A stretch of DNA of 64,000 nt from Candidatus Nitrospira allomarina (GCF_032050975.1 NZ_CP116967.1:434001-498000), one strand, 5' to 3'; numbered from the stretch's first letter, positions 8,201-16,647 are shown. Made by a program: numbers and translations. Notes: a model not told the origin generated them from the letters alone.

Positions 8201-10843
8201 CAGGGCGGACGCAATGAGATCCTCCTCGCTGGGATACATTTCGAGCCGAACCTCGGGGAGCTCAAAGGGGACAACGGACACCCCCCGACGAACAGGAGGC
8301 ACTTGGGACAACTTCGTGGTGACTCCGGCATTCAATAAATCAAGCAGGCCATCAAAGTGTTCCGGAGCATTGGCCAGATCACCATGCTCAATGTCCACAT
8401 AATACGCCTGGTGTTTGAGTGCTTCGGGAATGCCGGTATCCCAGGGAACCCGCCCATCCCCAAAGGAGGTCGCATCGATCCTTACCCGCCGCGTGGCTGG
8501 GGCCGAGAGGTCAATGGAGACATCACACGGTGTCGCATCCGCTCGCCCCGCAACATAGAGCATCCGTTGAGAGTCAATCGGGCTGGCCTGAAGAAGTTGC
8601 TGAACCTTGAAGGCTTCAGCCAGTTGCTCAGCATCCGGCACGGGCCACTCAATTCCTGCGGTTTGTGAGGTTGCCACCTTTGCCCCGAATAACCCTCGCG
8701 CCCGATCCCGGTCATGCTCCAGGAGTGATTTCCAGGTTTCCGATTGATAGACATCAAGGGACCCGTTATGCGGGAGAAGCTGCAGAACTCCATCAAATCT
8801 GGAAATAAATCCCAAAAGAGTCGTTTGGGAATTCGTAATATCCAGAAGGTCCAACATTCGTACCAGTGGATCACGCCCCATGAGCATTCCGGTGATGGCG
8901 TGCGACCCCCCATTGGGGGTGCCCAGCATGATGAACCGGGAACCGGGATGCTGGCACATGCGATCCCACACCTTTTTTCCCTCTTCCGTCGCCATCATGA
9001 CCCGCACCACCAACCCGCCCATGGAGTGCGCGACGATCCGTACCGGTTGTCCCACAGCTTCCTGTGCCTTGACCGTTTCTTCTAAATCCTTTCGAAACCG
9101 GTCAGCAAGTTCGACCAGCGATTTTCGCCAATCATAAGCAAAGGGTTTAACCGTATGTGAATTGGCCAAATATTTAATGAGGTCCTTATAGCCACTCCCG
9201 ATAGGTTGATCAGCCACGACAATTTTCGCGGTATGCTTCAGCTTTTTCAGACCTCCGAAAGCTAAATCCAACTTATCCAACCAGACTCGATCCTTTCCCA
9301 CCTTGAGTTGACTGCCCATGGTGCCGGGCAGGACATAAACAACAGGCTGTGGGGATCCGACAGCGCGTTTGCGGTAATCATCTTCGGTCACTTCGGACGG
9401 CTCGCGCTCCAGTCGGTGAAAGAGGGAATGGGGCACGTCCTTGGTGAGAGCCTGCATCAGCCGATTCGCCGTATCGGGATTACGGAAATAATGGAAATGA
9501 TCCACCTCCTTTCCGGTGTCGATCCAATACTGCACCTCCCCTGTCCGCTCTGTCCCGCCGAACATCGCCGGGGTATTCACGACCAGATCATGATCTTCCC
9601 GATAGAATAAGTCCGTCACGAAGGTTTTGAGTCGCCCCAGCACCCCTTCTCCGGCCACATCCCCGCCTAAAATATGCAGGTCAGCCATCGACCGCACTCC
9701 CGGTCGATTGAGGATGCGAACCAATGGCGAATCCGGCATCTGCGCTTCCAACCCGGGCAACTCTTCCGGTTTGGTCCGGTTTTTCACCACGCCCAGCAGG
9801 AATGCGGAAAGTCCCTCAAGCACCGGGTTGCCCTTCAGTCCAGGGATCGCCCCAACCACGTTCAGGATAATCGACAAATACCGATCCAAACGGCCACTCG
9901 CCAACGTGGTGCCGCGGGCTGGACATCCCACCCGGACAAACCGCTCAATGATCAATTGTTTTTGCTGGAGCAGATGACCGAGTTGCTCCAACTGCTTCAG
10001 ATCGGCCTTTCGATCCGGTTGGGCAAAGACCTCGAGATCATCCTGATCAAAGGGAAATCGGCCCTCCATGATGCTACGACACAGCAATTCCCCCACGAGT
10101 CCACCACGGGAATGCGAGACCAGGTGCAGACGAGCCCCTTCGGGAAAATACCCGGCAAGTTCCAACGCATTTTGAATGGGATTCTGAGAAAGCGTTCGAT
10201 GTTGGAAGGCCAGCACACGTTTGGGGTAATGCCCAAGGAGTTGCACCATACGGGCATTGGCGCCTCCATCCCAGAGTCCGCCGAAACTGCCCTCGGTCGA
10301 AGAGGCGGTTCCATGAATGAAGACCAGCCACGGTTTATCTGTCTTTTCCTTTTCCAGGGATTTGATCCGTGTGTAATCAGACGACTCTTTTCCTTCCCAC
10401 CGATAGAGACCCGGGCCCGGCTTCAACACACCCTCAACTTTATCCTTAATCAAGTCTGTGGTTGCGCCCACGGGGTCCAGGCCAAACACTTTGAAACCTT
10501 TTATCACCCAATTTCCGACGATACCCCGACTGGAGGCCCCAATAGGCAACACGCTGGGAAGTTCGACCACGTCACCGGCAGGCCCACGGCTGGGAGTCAA
10601 TCCAAAATCCCTTTCCAGATCATCCACCCGGACCCACAATTTCAATCCCTGATCCAGCTCCAATTGGATGAGATCGTTCGGGCTCAAATCATCAAATTCC
10701 AGAGGTGGTTGGCCCGCGCGAGCCCGTTGGACCCTGGCACTATGTTTCAGGGTGACCAGGTCCTTCAGATTGGCAGGAAAATCGGGAGTTGCGGATTTCA
10801 GTTCGAGCGGCTCAGGTTGTCCATGCACGACAAGACGCTTCAT
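5279..10843 (-). CDS. Giant protein: two alpha/beta-hydrolase domains plus CHAT caspase-like protease
   Basis: 1854 residues, GAGGA ribosome site upstream of 10843. First hydrolase, about residues 165-460: HGTASS at 177-182 and nucleophile Ser245 in SHSRGG. Second, about 498-840: LPGTMGSQL at 505-513, nucleophile Ser607 in AHSMGG, then GTPNGGS and a late His820 in IEHGD; this one resembles LCAT/PGAP1-type lipases. Residues 850-1150 contain a Gly-rich segment near 958-990 I do not recognise. The CHAT domain is about 1200-1505, with LDEKSAAYPWELL at 1222-1234, catalytic His1342 in CAAHGVFEF and Cys1402/Cys1403 in FLNCCHLGQ. The C-terminal 340 residues are helical, with a TPR-like repeat at 1560-1600. 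CHAT proteases are caspase relatives, known from separase and from the Craspase effector TPR-CHAT. No signal peptide, so probably cytoplasmic. It heads the block of DUF4384-like, TIR and trypsin genes. Native substrate unknown. Confidence 0.88.
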   Translation of the reverse strand: MKRLVVHGQPEPLELKSATPDFPANLKDLVTLKHSARVQRARAGQPPLEFDDLSPNDLIQLELDQGLKLWVRVDDLERDFGLTPSRGPAGDVVELPSVLPIGASSRGIVGNWVIKGFKVFGLDPVGATTDLIKDKVEGVLKPGPGLYRWEGKESSDYTRIKSLEKEKTDKPWLVFIHGTASSTEGSFGGLWDGGANARMVQLLGHYPKRVLAFQHRTLSQNPIQNALELAGYFPEGARLHLVSHSRGGLVGELLCRSIMEGRFPFDQDDLEVFAQPDRKADLKQLEQLGHLLQQKQLIIERFVRVGCPARGTTLASGRLDRYLSIILNVVGAIPGLKGNPVLEGLSAFLLGVVKNRTKPEELPGLEAQMPDSPLVRILNRPGVRSMADLHILGGDVAGEGVLGRLKTFVTDLFYREDHDLVVNTPAMFGGTERTGEVQYWIDTGKEVDHFHYFRNPDTANRLMQALTKDVPHSLFHRLEREPSEVTEDDYRKRAVGSPQPVVYVLPGTMGSQLKVGKDRVWLDKLDLAFGGLKKLKHTAKIVVADQPIGSGYKDLIKYLANSHTVKPFAYDWRKSLVELADRFRKDLEETVKAQEAVGQPVRIVAHSMGGLVVRVMMATEEGKKVWDRMCQHPGSRFIMLGTPNGGSHAITGMLMGRDPLVRMLDLLDITNSQTTLLGFISRFDGVLQLLPHNGSLDVYQSETWKSLLEHDRDRARGLFGAKVATSQTAGIEWPVPDAEQLAEAFKVQQLLQASPIDSQRMLYVAGRADATPCDVSIDLSAPATRRVRIDATSFGDGRVPWDTGIPEALKHQAYYVDIEHGDLANAPEHFDGLLDLLNAGVTTKLSQVPPVRRGVSVVPFELPEVRLEMYPSEEDLIASALGSARVKKKRQPTRKITVTMVHGNLSRASSPVAVGHYEGDTIVSAEAYLDRQLNGRLRERQCLGLYPDKLNTSAVVLNDGDCHQGRTHPGAIVVGLGMVGDLTPGGLTSTMADAMVNYALTCIEVERERRRATTVDGSCGPKLKIPLTMLLIGTGAGGLSLVDSLQSLLRGILQANRRLDRLERTETLESEKPSADSERLTGSIESVEILELYQDLAIQATKSLLELGRSQDFREHLHIHEVMVEGVEGRRRASFDEEAGWWQRLRIATQNDGSLKFEALTNRARAETYLQPAQRKLIERFLERAMATTQNDLELSSTLFELIIPNRMKEYAPDRRSMVLVLDEKSAAYPWELLHNRFDPNSRPLAVEAGMVRQMAVPQFREKVLHGTALNALVIGDPTSHESSGKFSPLPGAAAEAREVAQLIRHQEYRDVVELVEGEATPDAILAALYQQPYRIVHCAAHGVFEFPLEEEAAKSGATVTKTESYTKPKTVTGMVLGEGLFLTPAEIDQMRYVPELVFLNCCHLGQTKGSAEQANIPFHQLASNLGTQLICMGVRAVVAAGWAVDDLAAKTFARKFYEEMFRNRTFGDAVRLAREEIFLRQGGSNTWGAYQCYGDPDFALTIGAKSMGRQRRMVAPVELRVELYNLVQEAKTAEPKDEPRLRRRLQELSAGVGQGWTESAAMCAALGLAYGELGLFAEAVGFYDRGRTLQPADATVESLEQLANLKVRWAVDRLESQGNVKTQKLDSLEKEFPITDLFRDAEKILAGLLTIQHTQERYALKGKLYKGKAMLLTKKGEQRKALLEMKNCYAEGYKSGKAAKRNDVYYPLGNRLAAEIVLSWDKSKGRSTRRGKVKGSDSVAEGLAELSTYAQELIGKGQSFWDMSLTPDHKLLEALYAQRLTANDQKEILGGYLEAKRLGGSAREIHSVINNIKFFELMVATQAPLKIRQQLIFGLKTLHESLMSDSGAKGEPE

Positions 10844-10861
10844 TGTTCATTCCTCACATGA

Positions 10862-11559
10862 TGTTGTTAGCATGACCCCCGAATCATTCCGGCGGAACAA
10901 GCGGTTCATTATCATTTCGACGATACCAATATGTGTTCCATTCGTTTGCCCCATCCAAAGAGGACGGAAGCCCATTACAGCAAATCCGTCGAGTAATTCC
11001 TACCCTTTGCTCCGTCACCACAGTGAAGCGCGGAGGGACCATTGAGGAATCATCGACATGAAAGGTCTTGAAGGAAACATTAAGGTGGGAGAGGTTAGAA
11101 ATGAAGAGATAAATTTCGGCAAATGTCCGTCGAGGCCCTTACCCAAGCAAACTATCATGCAAAAAAAATGAAGAAAGAAACCGGGTTATGATCCGACGAT
11201 AAAAGGGCGGGAACATACAACAGAAATTCCGATTCACCACGGGCCAGAATGACTACCAGCATTTTAGAAAACGCTTGGTAGGCGATGCCCGTACTTTATT
11301 TTCCTGACTTCCCTCGGCCTTTCTAAACAAAGCACACCATCCCCAGCCGCCAGGGTGTCATCCTGAGAGAAACGAAAGATCTGTGCCCAAACCCCCTAAC
11401 TTCCGCTAGACGAGAAACAACACCTTCAGCTCAGCGTGACAGTAGGAAAAGAGTAATAAGGAAAAAGAACCAAGGGATAGGATATCGAAAAAGGGGATGA
11501 CGGGTTGAAAAAACCTTTTCGGAAATACTTGACGGGAGAGGCTCACACTGGATCCACTA
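10862..11559. other. Gene-free stretch with one REP-like repeat
   Basis: About 700 bases upstream of the giant CHAT gene and downstream of the exporter operon. Apart from the inverted-repeat element at 11357-11440, listed separately, no coding region, RNA gene or convincing terminator was seen. The promoter of the CHAT gene should lie at the left side of this region, but no box pair stands out. Confidence 0.5.
11357..11440. repeat. REP-like element with imperfect terminal inverted repeats
   Basis: The element begins GTCATCCTGAG (11357-11367) and ends CTCAGCGTGAC (11430-11440); the ends are inverted copies differing at two positions. The left part continues AGAGAAACGAAAGATCT, which resembles a dispersed intergenic repeat known in many unrelated bacterial genomes (consensus from memory GTCATCCTGAGCGAAGCGAA). 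Only one copy occurs in this window. Confidence 0.5.
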
Positions 11560-13032
11560 TTATGGCTTCACTTGAGCCAGTTGTTCCTGCTCCCAACCGC
11601 CGCCTACGGCTTTGAACAAATCCACCATAGCCGTGAGACGTTCCCGCTCGGTTTGGACCACTCCCAATTCTGCATCGAGCACAATGCGCTGAGCATCTAT
11701 GACGTCGATATAGCTAACCAATCCCTTGCGATACCGGATGTCCGCCAGCTCCAGCGATTCCCGGGCCGCTGCCACATGTTGATGTTGACTGACCAGTTGC
11801 TCTTTGCGCGTTTGTAGGGCAACCAGCACATCAGCCACTTCCCTAAACGCATTCAGAATGGTTTGATGGTAGTCTTCCAACATTTGTTGATACCGGTTTT
11901 CCGCCACCTCTAATCTGGCCAAATTGGTATAGCCTTCAAAGATCGGAAGGGTAACCGAGGGACCGATCGCCATGTTGCGGCTGCCCCATTTGAACCATTG
12001 ATCGAATTCGCTGGTGAGAAACCCTCCGTTTCCCGTGATGGCCACACTGGGGAAAAAGTAGGCGCGGGCTTCCCCAATTCGAGCATTGGCGGCTTTTAAG
12101 ATTTCTTCCTTTTCCAAAATATCCGGGCGCCGTTGCAAGAGATCTGAAGGCAGACCGACAGGGATCGTTGGTTGCGCCATCACGGACCGAAGGGGCTTGG
12201 AGGACAACACCAGCGTCCCAGGATTGGCCCCGGTCAACACTTCGAGTTGATGCAGTTGAACAGCCCGTTGACGCCGAAACTCGGGAATTTGCGAGGCCGT
12301 TTGAGCCACAAGGGTTTCCTCTCGTTTCACATCCAGGTCAGATACCAGACCGGCCTGCGCACGGCTCCGGATGATCGACAGTGAGTCTTGTTGAAGGGCC
12401 AAGTTCCGTTCCGCAATTTCCACTTGTTCGTCGAGTTCACGAAGCCGGAAATAGGAATCTCCCACCTCACCGACCAGGCTCAACAACAGACCGCGGCGAT
12501 TCATTTCGCTCCCCAACGCTTCTGCAGTAAAGGCCTCCTTCCCGCGTCGAATCCGACCCCATAAATCCAGTTCCCATCGAAGATCGATGTCCGCACGCCA
12601 AATATCAAAATTGGCACCCGGTGGCGCGAACCCTTCAGGAGCCCCTCCTGTTGGACCGACCAAAATGCTTTCCGATCGACGAATTCGGCTATACGATCCA
12701 TTCAAGGACACATTGGGATAAAGCCCGGCTCCTGACCCATAGGCAATCGCGTGCGCCTCCAGTACCCGAAACGCCGCTTGTCGGAGATCATGGTTACGAT
12801 CCAAAGCCTGTTCAATCAATCCATTCAATTCATCATTGCCAAACATTCGCCACCACTCGGCCTCCGGCACCTGTCCTACCGTAATGGGAAGCTGAGAGGA
12901 TGAGCTTTCCAGGGTCATCCTGTTCCAGTCTTCCGGGACATTAAGGTCCGGCTGCTGATAGTCCGGCCCTAGCAAACATCCCGGGAGAAATAGGATCATA
13001 AGCAGCATGGGTAGATGTTTCGTTGCGATCAT
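11560..13032 (-). CDS. Outer-membrane efflux lipoprotein, TolC/NodT family
   Basis: 490 residues from the ATG at 13032, preceded by AAGGAG at 6 bases. It starts with a lipoprotein signal (MIATKHLPMLLMILFLPGC), the cysteine of LPGC being the predicted acylated residue. The motif GPDYQQPDLNVPEDW directly after is typical of NodT-type outer-membrane factors. Paired coiled-coil and beta-barrel segments repeat twice, as in TolC: ALDRNHDLRQAAFRVLEA near residue 100 and NRYQQMLEDYHQTILNAFREV near 390. It forms the trimeric exit duct for a tripartite exporter. It is the last gene of the operon with a membrane-fusion protein, ATPase and permease. A longer frame to 13203 overlaps the adaptor gene and lacks the lipobox at its start, so was rejected. 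Confidence 0.93.
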   Translation of the reverse strand: MIATKHLPMLLMILFLPGCLLGPDYQQPDLNVPEDWNRMTLESSSSQLPITVGQVPEAEWWRMFGNDELNGLIEQALDRNHDLRQAAFRVLEAHAIAYGSGAGLYPNVSLNGSYSRIRRSESILVGPTGGAPEGFAPPGANFDIWRADIDLRWELDLWGRIRRGKEAFTAEALGSEMNRRGLLLSLVGEVGDSYFRLRELDEQVEIAERNLALQQDSLSIIRSRAQAGLVSDLDVKREETLVAQTASQIPEFRRQRAVQLHQLEVLTGANPGTLVLSSKPLRSVMAQPTIPVGLPSDLLQRRPDILEKEEILKAANARIGEARAYFFPSVAITGNGGFLTSEFDQWFKWGSRNMAIGPSVTLPIFEGYTNLARLEVAENRYQQMLEDYHQTILNAFREVADVLVALQTRKEQLVSQHQHVAAARESLELADIRYRKGLVSYIDVIDAQRIVLDAELGVVQTERERLTAMVDLFKAVGGGWEQEQLAQVKP

Positions 13033-13042
13033 ACGTTTCTCC

Positions 13043-14065
13043 TTACGGAGCCTTCCCGGTCTCCGATAATGGAAGGGAGGTATGAGATGGCGAAGTTCCG
13101 TTCTCGGATCGGTTATGGTCCTGATCCGAAACCCGTTCAACAGGGCGCTCGATATAGACATCGACTTGTTGCCCGACATAGACCGGGAAAGCAGGCCGTT
13201 CAAATCGATAAATCACCTGGAGCACCCTGGTGTCGACCCGCTCCCGATTGTCCCCGGTTAGTGACCGTTTAGGCACAATATAGGGCTCAATCCGAGCAAA
13301 GGTGAGCGAAATGGCCTTATCCGTAAACCCTTTAAGGTAGGCTACAGCCGGACTTCCCGGCACCATCAACGGCGCGTTGACTTCATCGATATCAGCCCGC
13401 ACCTGTAAGGTTTCCGTATCCCCTAATATGATGAGCGGCTCGATGGGATTCACCGTGGCATATTCCCCGGATCGAACGTTGACCTGAAGAATCGTCCCCG
13501 CACGCGGTGCCCGAACCGTAAGACGATTTAATAAAGCCTGCACTTCATCCCGTTCTGTTTTTGCCAAATGGAAATCAGCCCTTGCCCGAATCAACGCCCG
13601 CTTGGCACCTTCCGCTTCATGCCATTTCCTCTTCACATCATCTTCACTGACCGCCCGACGGTCTGTGACCGACTGAAGCCGCTGTAATTGGTCCTGGACA
13701 TCCCGGAGCCGGATCTCCTGCTCGGCGATCCGCGCCGCTGCAGACGGGAGCGAATCGGTCTTGGTTTGCAGTTGGGCCCGCAACGCCCGATCATCCAACT
13801 GAAACAACGGATCTCCCTGCTCAACATGGTCCGCCACTGTGACAGACACCTTCGTCACCAGACCGGAGACCGGAGGCGCGATCCTGACGTTTTCGTTTAC
13901 AGCCTCAATAATGCCTGCTGCGGCCACCGTGACTGGATACGGATTCTGAGGAGGGGCTTCCATCGGTGGAGGCGGAGCCACTTTCTTATTAGCGCCCCAC
14001 AACGTCGCAATCGTCAAAATGATGCCCCCCAACGCGATCCAAAAACTCAAACGCCGCAGTACCAT
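13043..14065 (-). CDS. Periplasmic adaptor (HlyD/DevB-like membrane-fusion protein)
   Basis: 340 residues. An N-terminal membrane anchor (FWIALGGIILTIATLWG, residues 8-24) is followed by a proline-rich linker and a biotinyl-lipoyl-like half motif (VRIAPPVSGLVTKVSVTVADHVEQGDPLFQLD). A long coiled-coil hairpin (about 90-180) comes next, then the returning lipoyl half (LTVRAPRAGTILQVNVRSGEY) and a beta-barrel. This is the architecture of adaptors that link an inner-membrane ABC transporter to a TolC-type duct. Its stop and the ATPase gene are adjacent (14065/14066), and the lipoprotein gene starts 11 bases downstream, so all are one transcript. The DevBCA exporter of cyanobacteria is the best-known analogue. 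Substrate unknown. Confidence 0.92.
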   Translation of the reverse strand: MVLRRLSFWIALGGIILTIATLWGANKKVAPPPPMEAPPQNPYPVTVAAAGIIEAVNENVRIAPPVSGLVTKVSVTVADHVEQGDPLFQLDDRALRAQLQTKTDSLPSAAARIAEQEIRLRDVQDQLQRLQSVTDRRAVSEDDVKRKWHEAEGAKRALIRARADFHLAKTERDEVQALLNRLTVRAPRAGTILQVNVRSGEYATVNPIEPLIILGDTETLQVRADIDEVNAPLMVPGSPAVAYLKGFTDKAISLTFARIEPYIVPKRSLTGDNRERVDTRVLQVIYRFERPAFPVYVGQQVDVYIERPVERVSDQDHNRSENGTSPSHTSLPLSETGKAP

Positions 14066-14839
14066 TTAAACGGGTGTCTCCTGTCCTTCTTGGATCTGAT
14101 CCACTCGTCCATCTTCCATATGGACAATGCGATCGCCAAATTCAAAAATCCGGGTATCGTGCGTCACAATAATCACCCCCCGATCATGCTGTTTTCCGAT
14201 ATCATGCAATTGCTGCACAATCCGGTGTCCCGTTTCTCCATCCAGATTCGCGGTCGGTTCGTCACACAGCAGTAACTGGGGATCACTCACCAGGGCTCGG
14301 GCAATGGCTACCCGCTGCTGCTCGCCTCCCGACAGTCTGGTTGGCAATGCGACCAAGCGCTCTCCCATGCCCATGCTCCCAAGAATGTTCTCCGCTTGAG
14401 CCAGGGCCTCGTGTTTGGCGACTCCGCGAATCAATAACGGCACTGCGGCATTTTCAACCGCGGTGAGCGTGGGCAAGAGATGATATTGCTGAAAGATAAA
14501 ACCGAGATGATCCAAGCGAAATTTCGTTTTTTCCGACGCGGACAATTCCAGAATGGATTCGCCCAAAATTCTCACCTCTCCCTCATCGCTTTCTAAAATA
14601 CCGGCAATCACCGACAAGAGAGTTGTTTTCCCGCTACCCGAAGGCCCCACCAGCAACAAGACTTCCCCGTGGGCGACAGTTAAATCAACTCCCTTCAGGA
14701 CAGGAATCCTGGTCTCTCCTTCCCCAAACGATTTCACCACCCCCCTGGCCTGCACCAACCACTGAGGCGAATCATGGTTAAGAGTCGGAGACGGGTTCCC
14801 ACTCACGACGCTACCCCCGAAACACAATCGCCGGTTCAA
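14066..14839 (-). CDS. ABC transporter ATP-binding subunit (LolD/DevA-like)
   Basis: 257 residues. Walker [10 protein letters not shown] (about residues 63-71), Q-loop [10 protein letters not shown], signature [15 protein letters not shown] and Walker [13 protein letters not shown] are all intact, followed by the His switch in VTHDTRI. This is the MacB/LolD/DevA class of ATPases that power FtsX-type permeases. The ATG at 14839 overlaps the permease gene by 29 bases. A GTG at 14806, just after the permease stop and preceded by CGGGGGT, is an equally good start and would make a protein of ordinary length for the family. It drives export through the permease encoded just upstream. Confidence 0.94.
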   Translation of the reverse strand: MNRRLCFGGSVVSGNPSPTLNHDSPQWLVQARGVVKSFGEGETRIPVLKGVDLTVAHGEVLLLVGPSGSGKTTLLSVIAGILESDEGEVRILGESILELSASEKTKFRLDHLGFIFQQYHLLPTLTAVENAAVPLLIRGVAKHEALAQAENILGSMGMGERLVALPTRLSGGEQQRVAIARALVSDPQLLLCDEPTANLDGETGHRIVQQLHDIGKQHDRGVIIVTHDTRIFEFGDRIVHMEDGRVDQIQEGQETPV

Positions 14840-15944
14840 GCTTGGCCAACTTTCGAATGCTAATCACACTCGAGACACTACAGATCAAGAGGAGCGCCAC
14901 GGCCACTCCGACGAGAAGAGGCCATGTTTCTTTAAAGGGCAACCGGTCTCCACCTGCAGCGGTCAATCCAAACAGGGTGGCCAATCCCACTCCGACTCCA
15001 TATCCAATGGATCCGACGGTAAAACTTTGCAGGAGGATCATACGCGCCAGCATACCCGTGCTGGCTCCTATCGCTTTCAGTGCGCCAAACTGCGGCAGGT
15101 TCTCAACCGTAAACAGGTAAAAGGTTTGTCCGGAAATCGCCATCCCCACAATAAATCCTAATAACACGGTGGTACCAAAATTCACGCCAATACCTGTGTT
15201 TTGAAGAATCCATCGAATGGTCTTCCATCCAAACTGGTCTTCGGTAAATGCTCCCAATCCTGTTTGCTCGTGAATTCGCCTGGCCAACTCTTCCGGGCTG
15301 ACCCCGCTCACCGGACTGGCAAGGACATACGACAATTTCCTCCGCTCTTCGGGTGTCACACTCAAGGCTCGTTCGTAGGTGGTGTAGACAAAGGGAAAAT
15401 TTTGAAAACTTTTTTGTGTCTGCACGATCGCCACGACCCTGACACGGTGATCATTGATTTCAAACGTGGTGCCGAGATGAATGTTTTTGGGCCCACCTAA
15501 CCGCTCCACCCCTAATTGATCGATCGCGACCGCGTCAGGAGACCGCAGCTCTTCAATGTTGCCTTCCAACACCCGACCGGGTCGACCGATTAACGTACTG
15601 GATTCGATCCCGACTAACGCAATTTGCTCATAGTTCCCATCCCGCAATCTCGCCCGCTGGACGCCCTTATAAAGGGGAACCGCCCACTCGACACCGGAAA
15701 CACTTCGAACCACGTTCACCGTTGTATCGGCCAGGGGTTTAATTTCTTCGACTTGATTGATATTGGAATCGGTGACCCACACCGGGGCATTCACATTGGT
15801 GATGCCCGATTGCGACCAGGTCATCAACCCCCAGAAAATGGATCCCTGCTGAACGATGAGCATCGTGGAAAACGTGAGCCCCGCCAGCAACATGAGATAC
15901 TTGGGGCGATCGCCAAACAACATTTTCAGGGCAACGTAATTCAT
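14811..15944 (-). CDS. ABC transporter permease, DevC/FtsX type
   Basis: 377 residues with four predicted membrane helices. One lies near the N-terminus (YLMLLAGLTFSTMLIVQQG), then a large periplasmic domain of about 230 residues, then three C-terminal helices (TTVLLGFIVGMAISG, FTVGSIGYGVGVGLATLFG, LLVGVAVALLLICSVSSVISI). This is the MacB/FtsX topology. The N-terminal sequence MNYVALKMLFGDRPKYLML is typical of DevC-like permeases. Its start overlaps the stop of the TetR gene (ATGA at 15944-15941), which indicates translational coupling. Together with the adaptor, ATPase and outer-membrane lipoprotein it builds a complete tripartite exporter for lipids, glycolipids or drugs; the choice among these is open. 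Confidence 0.9.
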   Translation of the reverse strand: MNYVALKMLFGDRPKYLMLLAGLTFSTMLIVQQGSIFWGLMTWSQSGITNVNAPVWVTDSNINQVEEIKPLADTTVNVVRSVSGVEWAVPLYKGVQRARLRDGNYEQIALVGIESSTLIGRPGRVLEGNIEELRSPDAVAIDQLGVERLGGPKNIHLGTTFEINDHRVRVVAIVQTQKSFQNFPFVYTTYERALSVTPEERRKLSYVLASPVSGVSPEELARRIHEQTGLGAFTEDQFGWKTIRWILQNTGIGVNFGTTVLLGFIVGMAISGQTFYLFTVENLPQFGALKAIGASTGMLARMILLQSFTVGSIGYGVGVGLATLFGLTAAGGDRLPFKETWPLLVGVAVALLLICSVSSVISIRKLAKLEPAIVFRG

Positions 15945-16615
15945 ACCTTCCGTGCCGTCCGCGTCCGGGGTTTATTTGTCTGACCTGATCTGCGCACCGC
16001 TCCCTTCAGAGAAGGGAGTTTAAGTCCGTTCATCATGAGGTTCACAAAGGTCCGCGAAATGTCTTCGGCCGTCTGAGGAAGTTGGGCTTGAAATAGGACC
16101 GTCAACAACCGATGATAAATCAGCATGCCCATAAAGGCGCGGGCGGCGATGAGGGGCTGAACGGGCTGAAAGGCTCCATCATCTATGCGCTGTTGAATGT
16201 AGCCGGCCAAAAAATCATAAAACACCCGGATGTGATTGTGGAAAAACATATCCGACATCTCATGGTTTTCCAGTGCGCTAAACAAAATCAGCCTCATCAA
16301 ATCGGAATCCGGAGCCCCTCCGACCACCGTCCTGGCAATCACGGAAAACACCTCAATATCCTTTTGTTGCTCAGCGAGACTTCTTATTTTGGAGAGTAAT
16401 CCCGGCACGGGTGATTCCTCCGCAAGAATGGCCGCATACAAATCATCTTTACTGGGAAAATGTTTGAAAATAAGGGCTTCGCTGACCCCTGCTCTCTGGG
16501 CAATTTCCCGGGTCTTGGTCCCGCTAAATCCTTTTTTGGCAAATAAGGAGGCCGCCGACTGAATAATTTTGGCCTTCCGCACCGGACCGCTTATTCGTTT
16601 CGGTGATAATGGCAT
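15941..16615 (-). CDS. TetR-family transcriptional regulator of the exporter operon
   Basis: 224 residues. The N-terminal helix-turn-helix is clear: KIIQSAASLFAKKGFSGTKT, then REIAQRAGVSEALIFKHF and PSKDDLYAAIL, at residues 16-65. The C-terminal two thirds form the usual helical ligand and dimer domain. It is the first gene of the exporter operon and is joined to the permease by an ATGA overlap, so regulator and transporter are made together. A perfect 6-bp inverted repeat just upstream (16632-16647) is the likely operator, suggesting autorepression relieved by the exporter substrate. Confidence 0.92.
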   Translation of the reverse strand: MPLSPKRISGPVRKAKIIQSAASLFAKKGFSGTKTREIAQRAGVSEALIFKHFPSKDDLYAAILAEESPVPGLLSKIRSLAEQQKDIEVFSVIARTVVGGAPDSDLMRLILFSALENHEMSDMFFHNHIRVFYDFLAGYIQQRIDDGAFQPVQPLIAARAFMGMLIYHRLLTVLFQAQLPQTAEDISRTFVNLMMNGLKLPSLKGAVRRSGQTNKPRTRTARKV

Positions 16616-16631
16616 CTTCTACCTTCTATTA

Positions 16632-16647
16632 TAGTGAGTATTCACTA
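16632..16647. promoter_or_regulatory. Probable TetR operator
   Basis: TAGTGA-GTAT-TCACTA is a perfect 6-bp inverted repeat with a 4-base centre, 17 bases upstream of the TetR start codon. The size and form fit operators of TetR-family repressors, many of which bind TGAATANTCA-type palindromes. No other palindrome of this quality lies in the 400-base gap before lon. Confidence 0.6.

Noticed and set aside
907-10843. Calling the TIR/CHAT block a proven defence system
   Set aside because: The domains support the idea, but no phage or plasmid linkage, regulator or known defence gene is beside it; it stays a hypothesis.
9674-10861. 395-codon open frame on the plus strand
   Set aside because: It lies fully inside the opposite strand of the CHAT gene, has no ribosome site, and its composition (His, Arg, Pro-rich) is typical of an antisense shadow.
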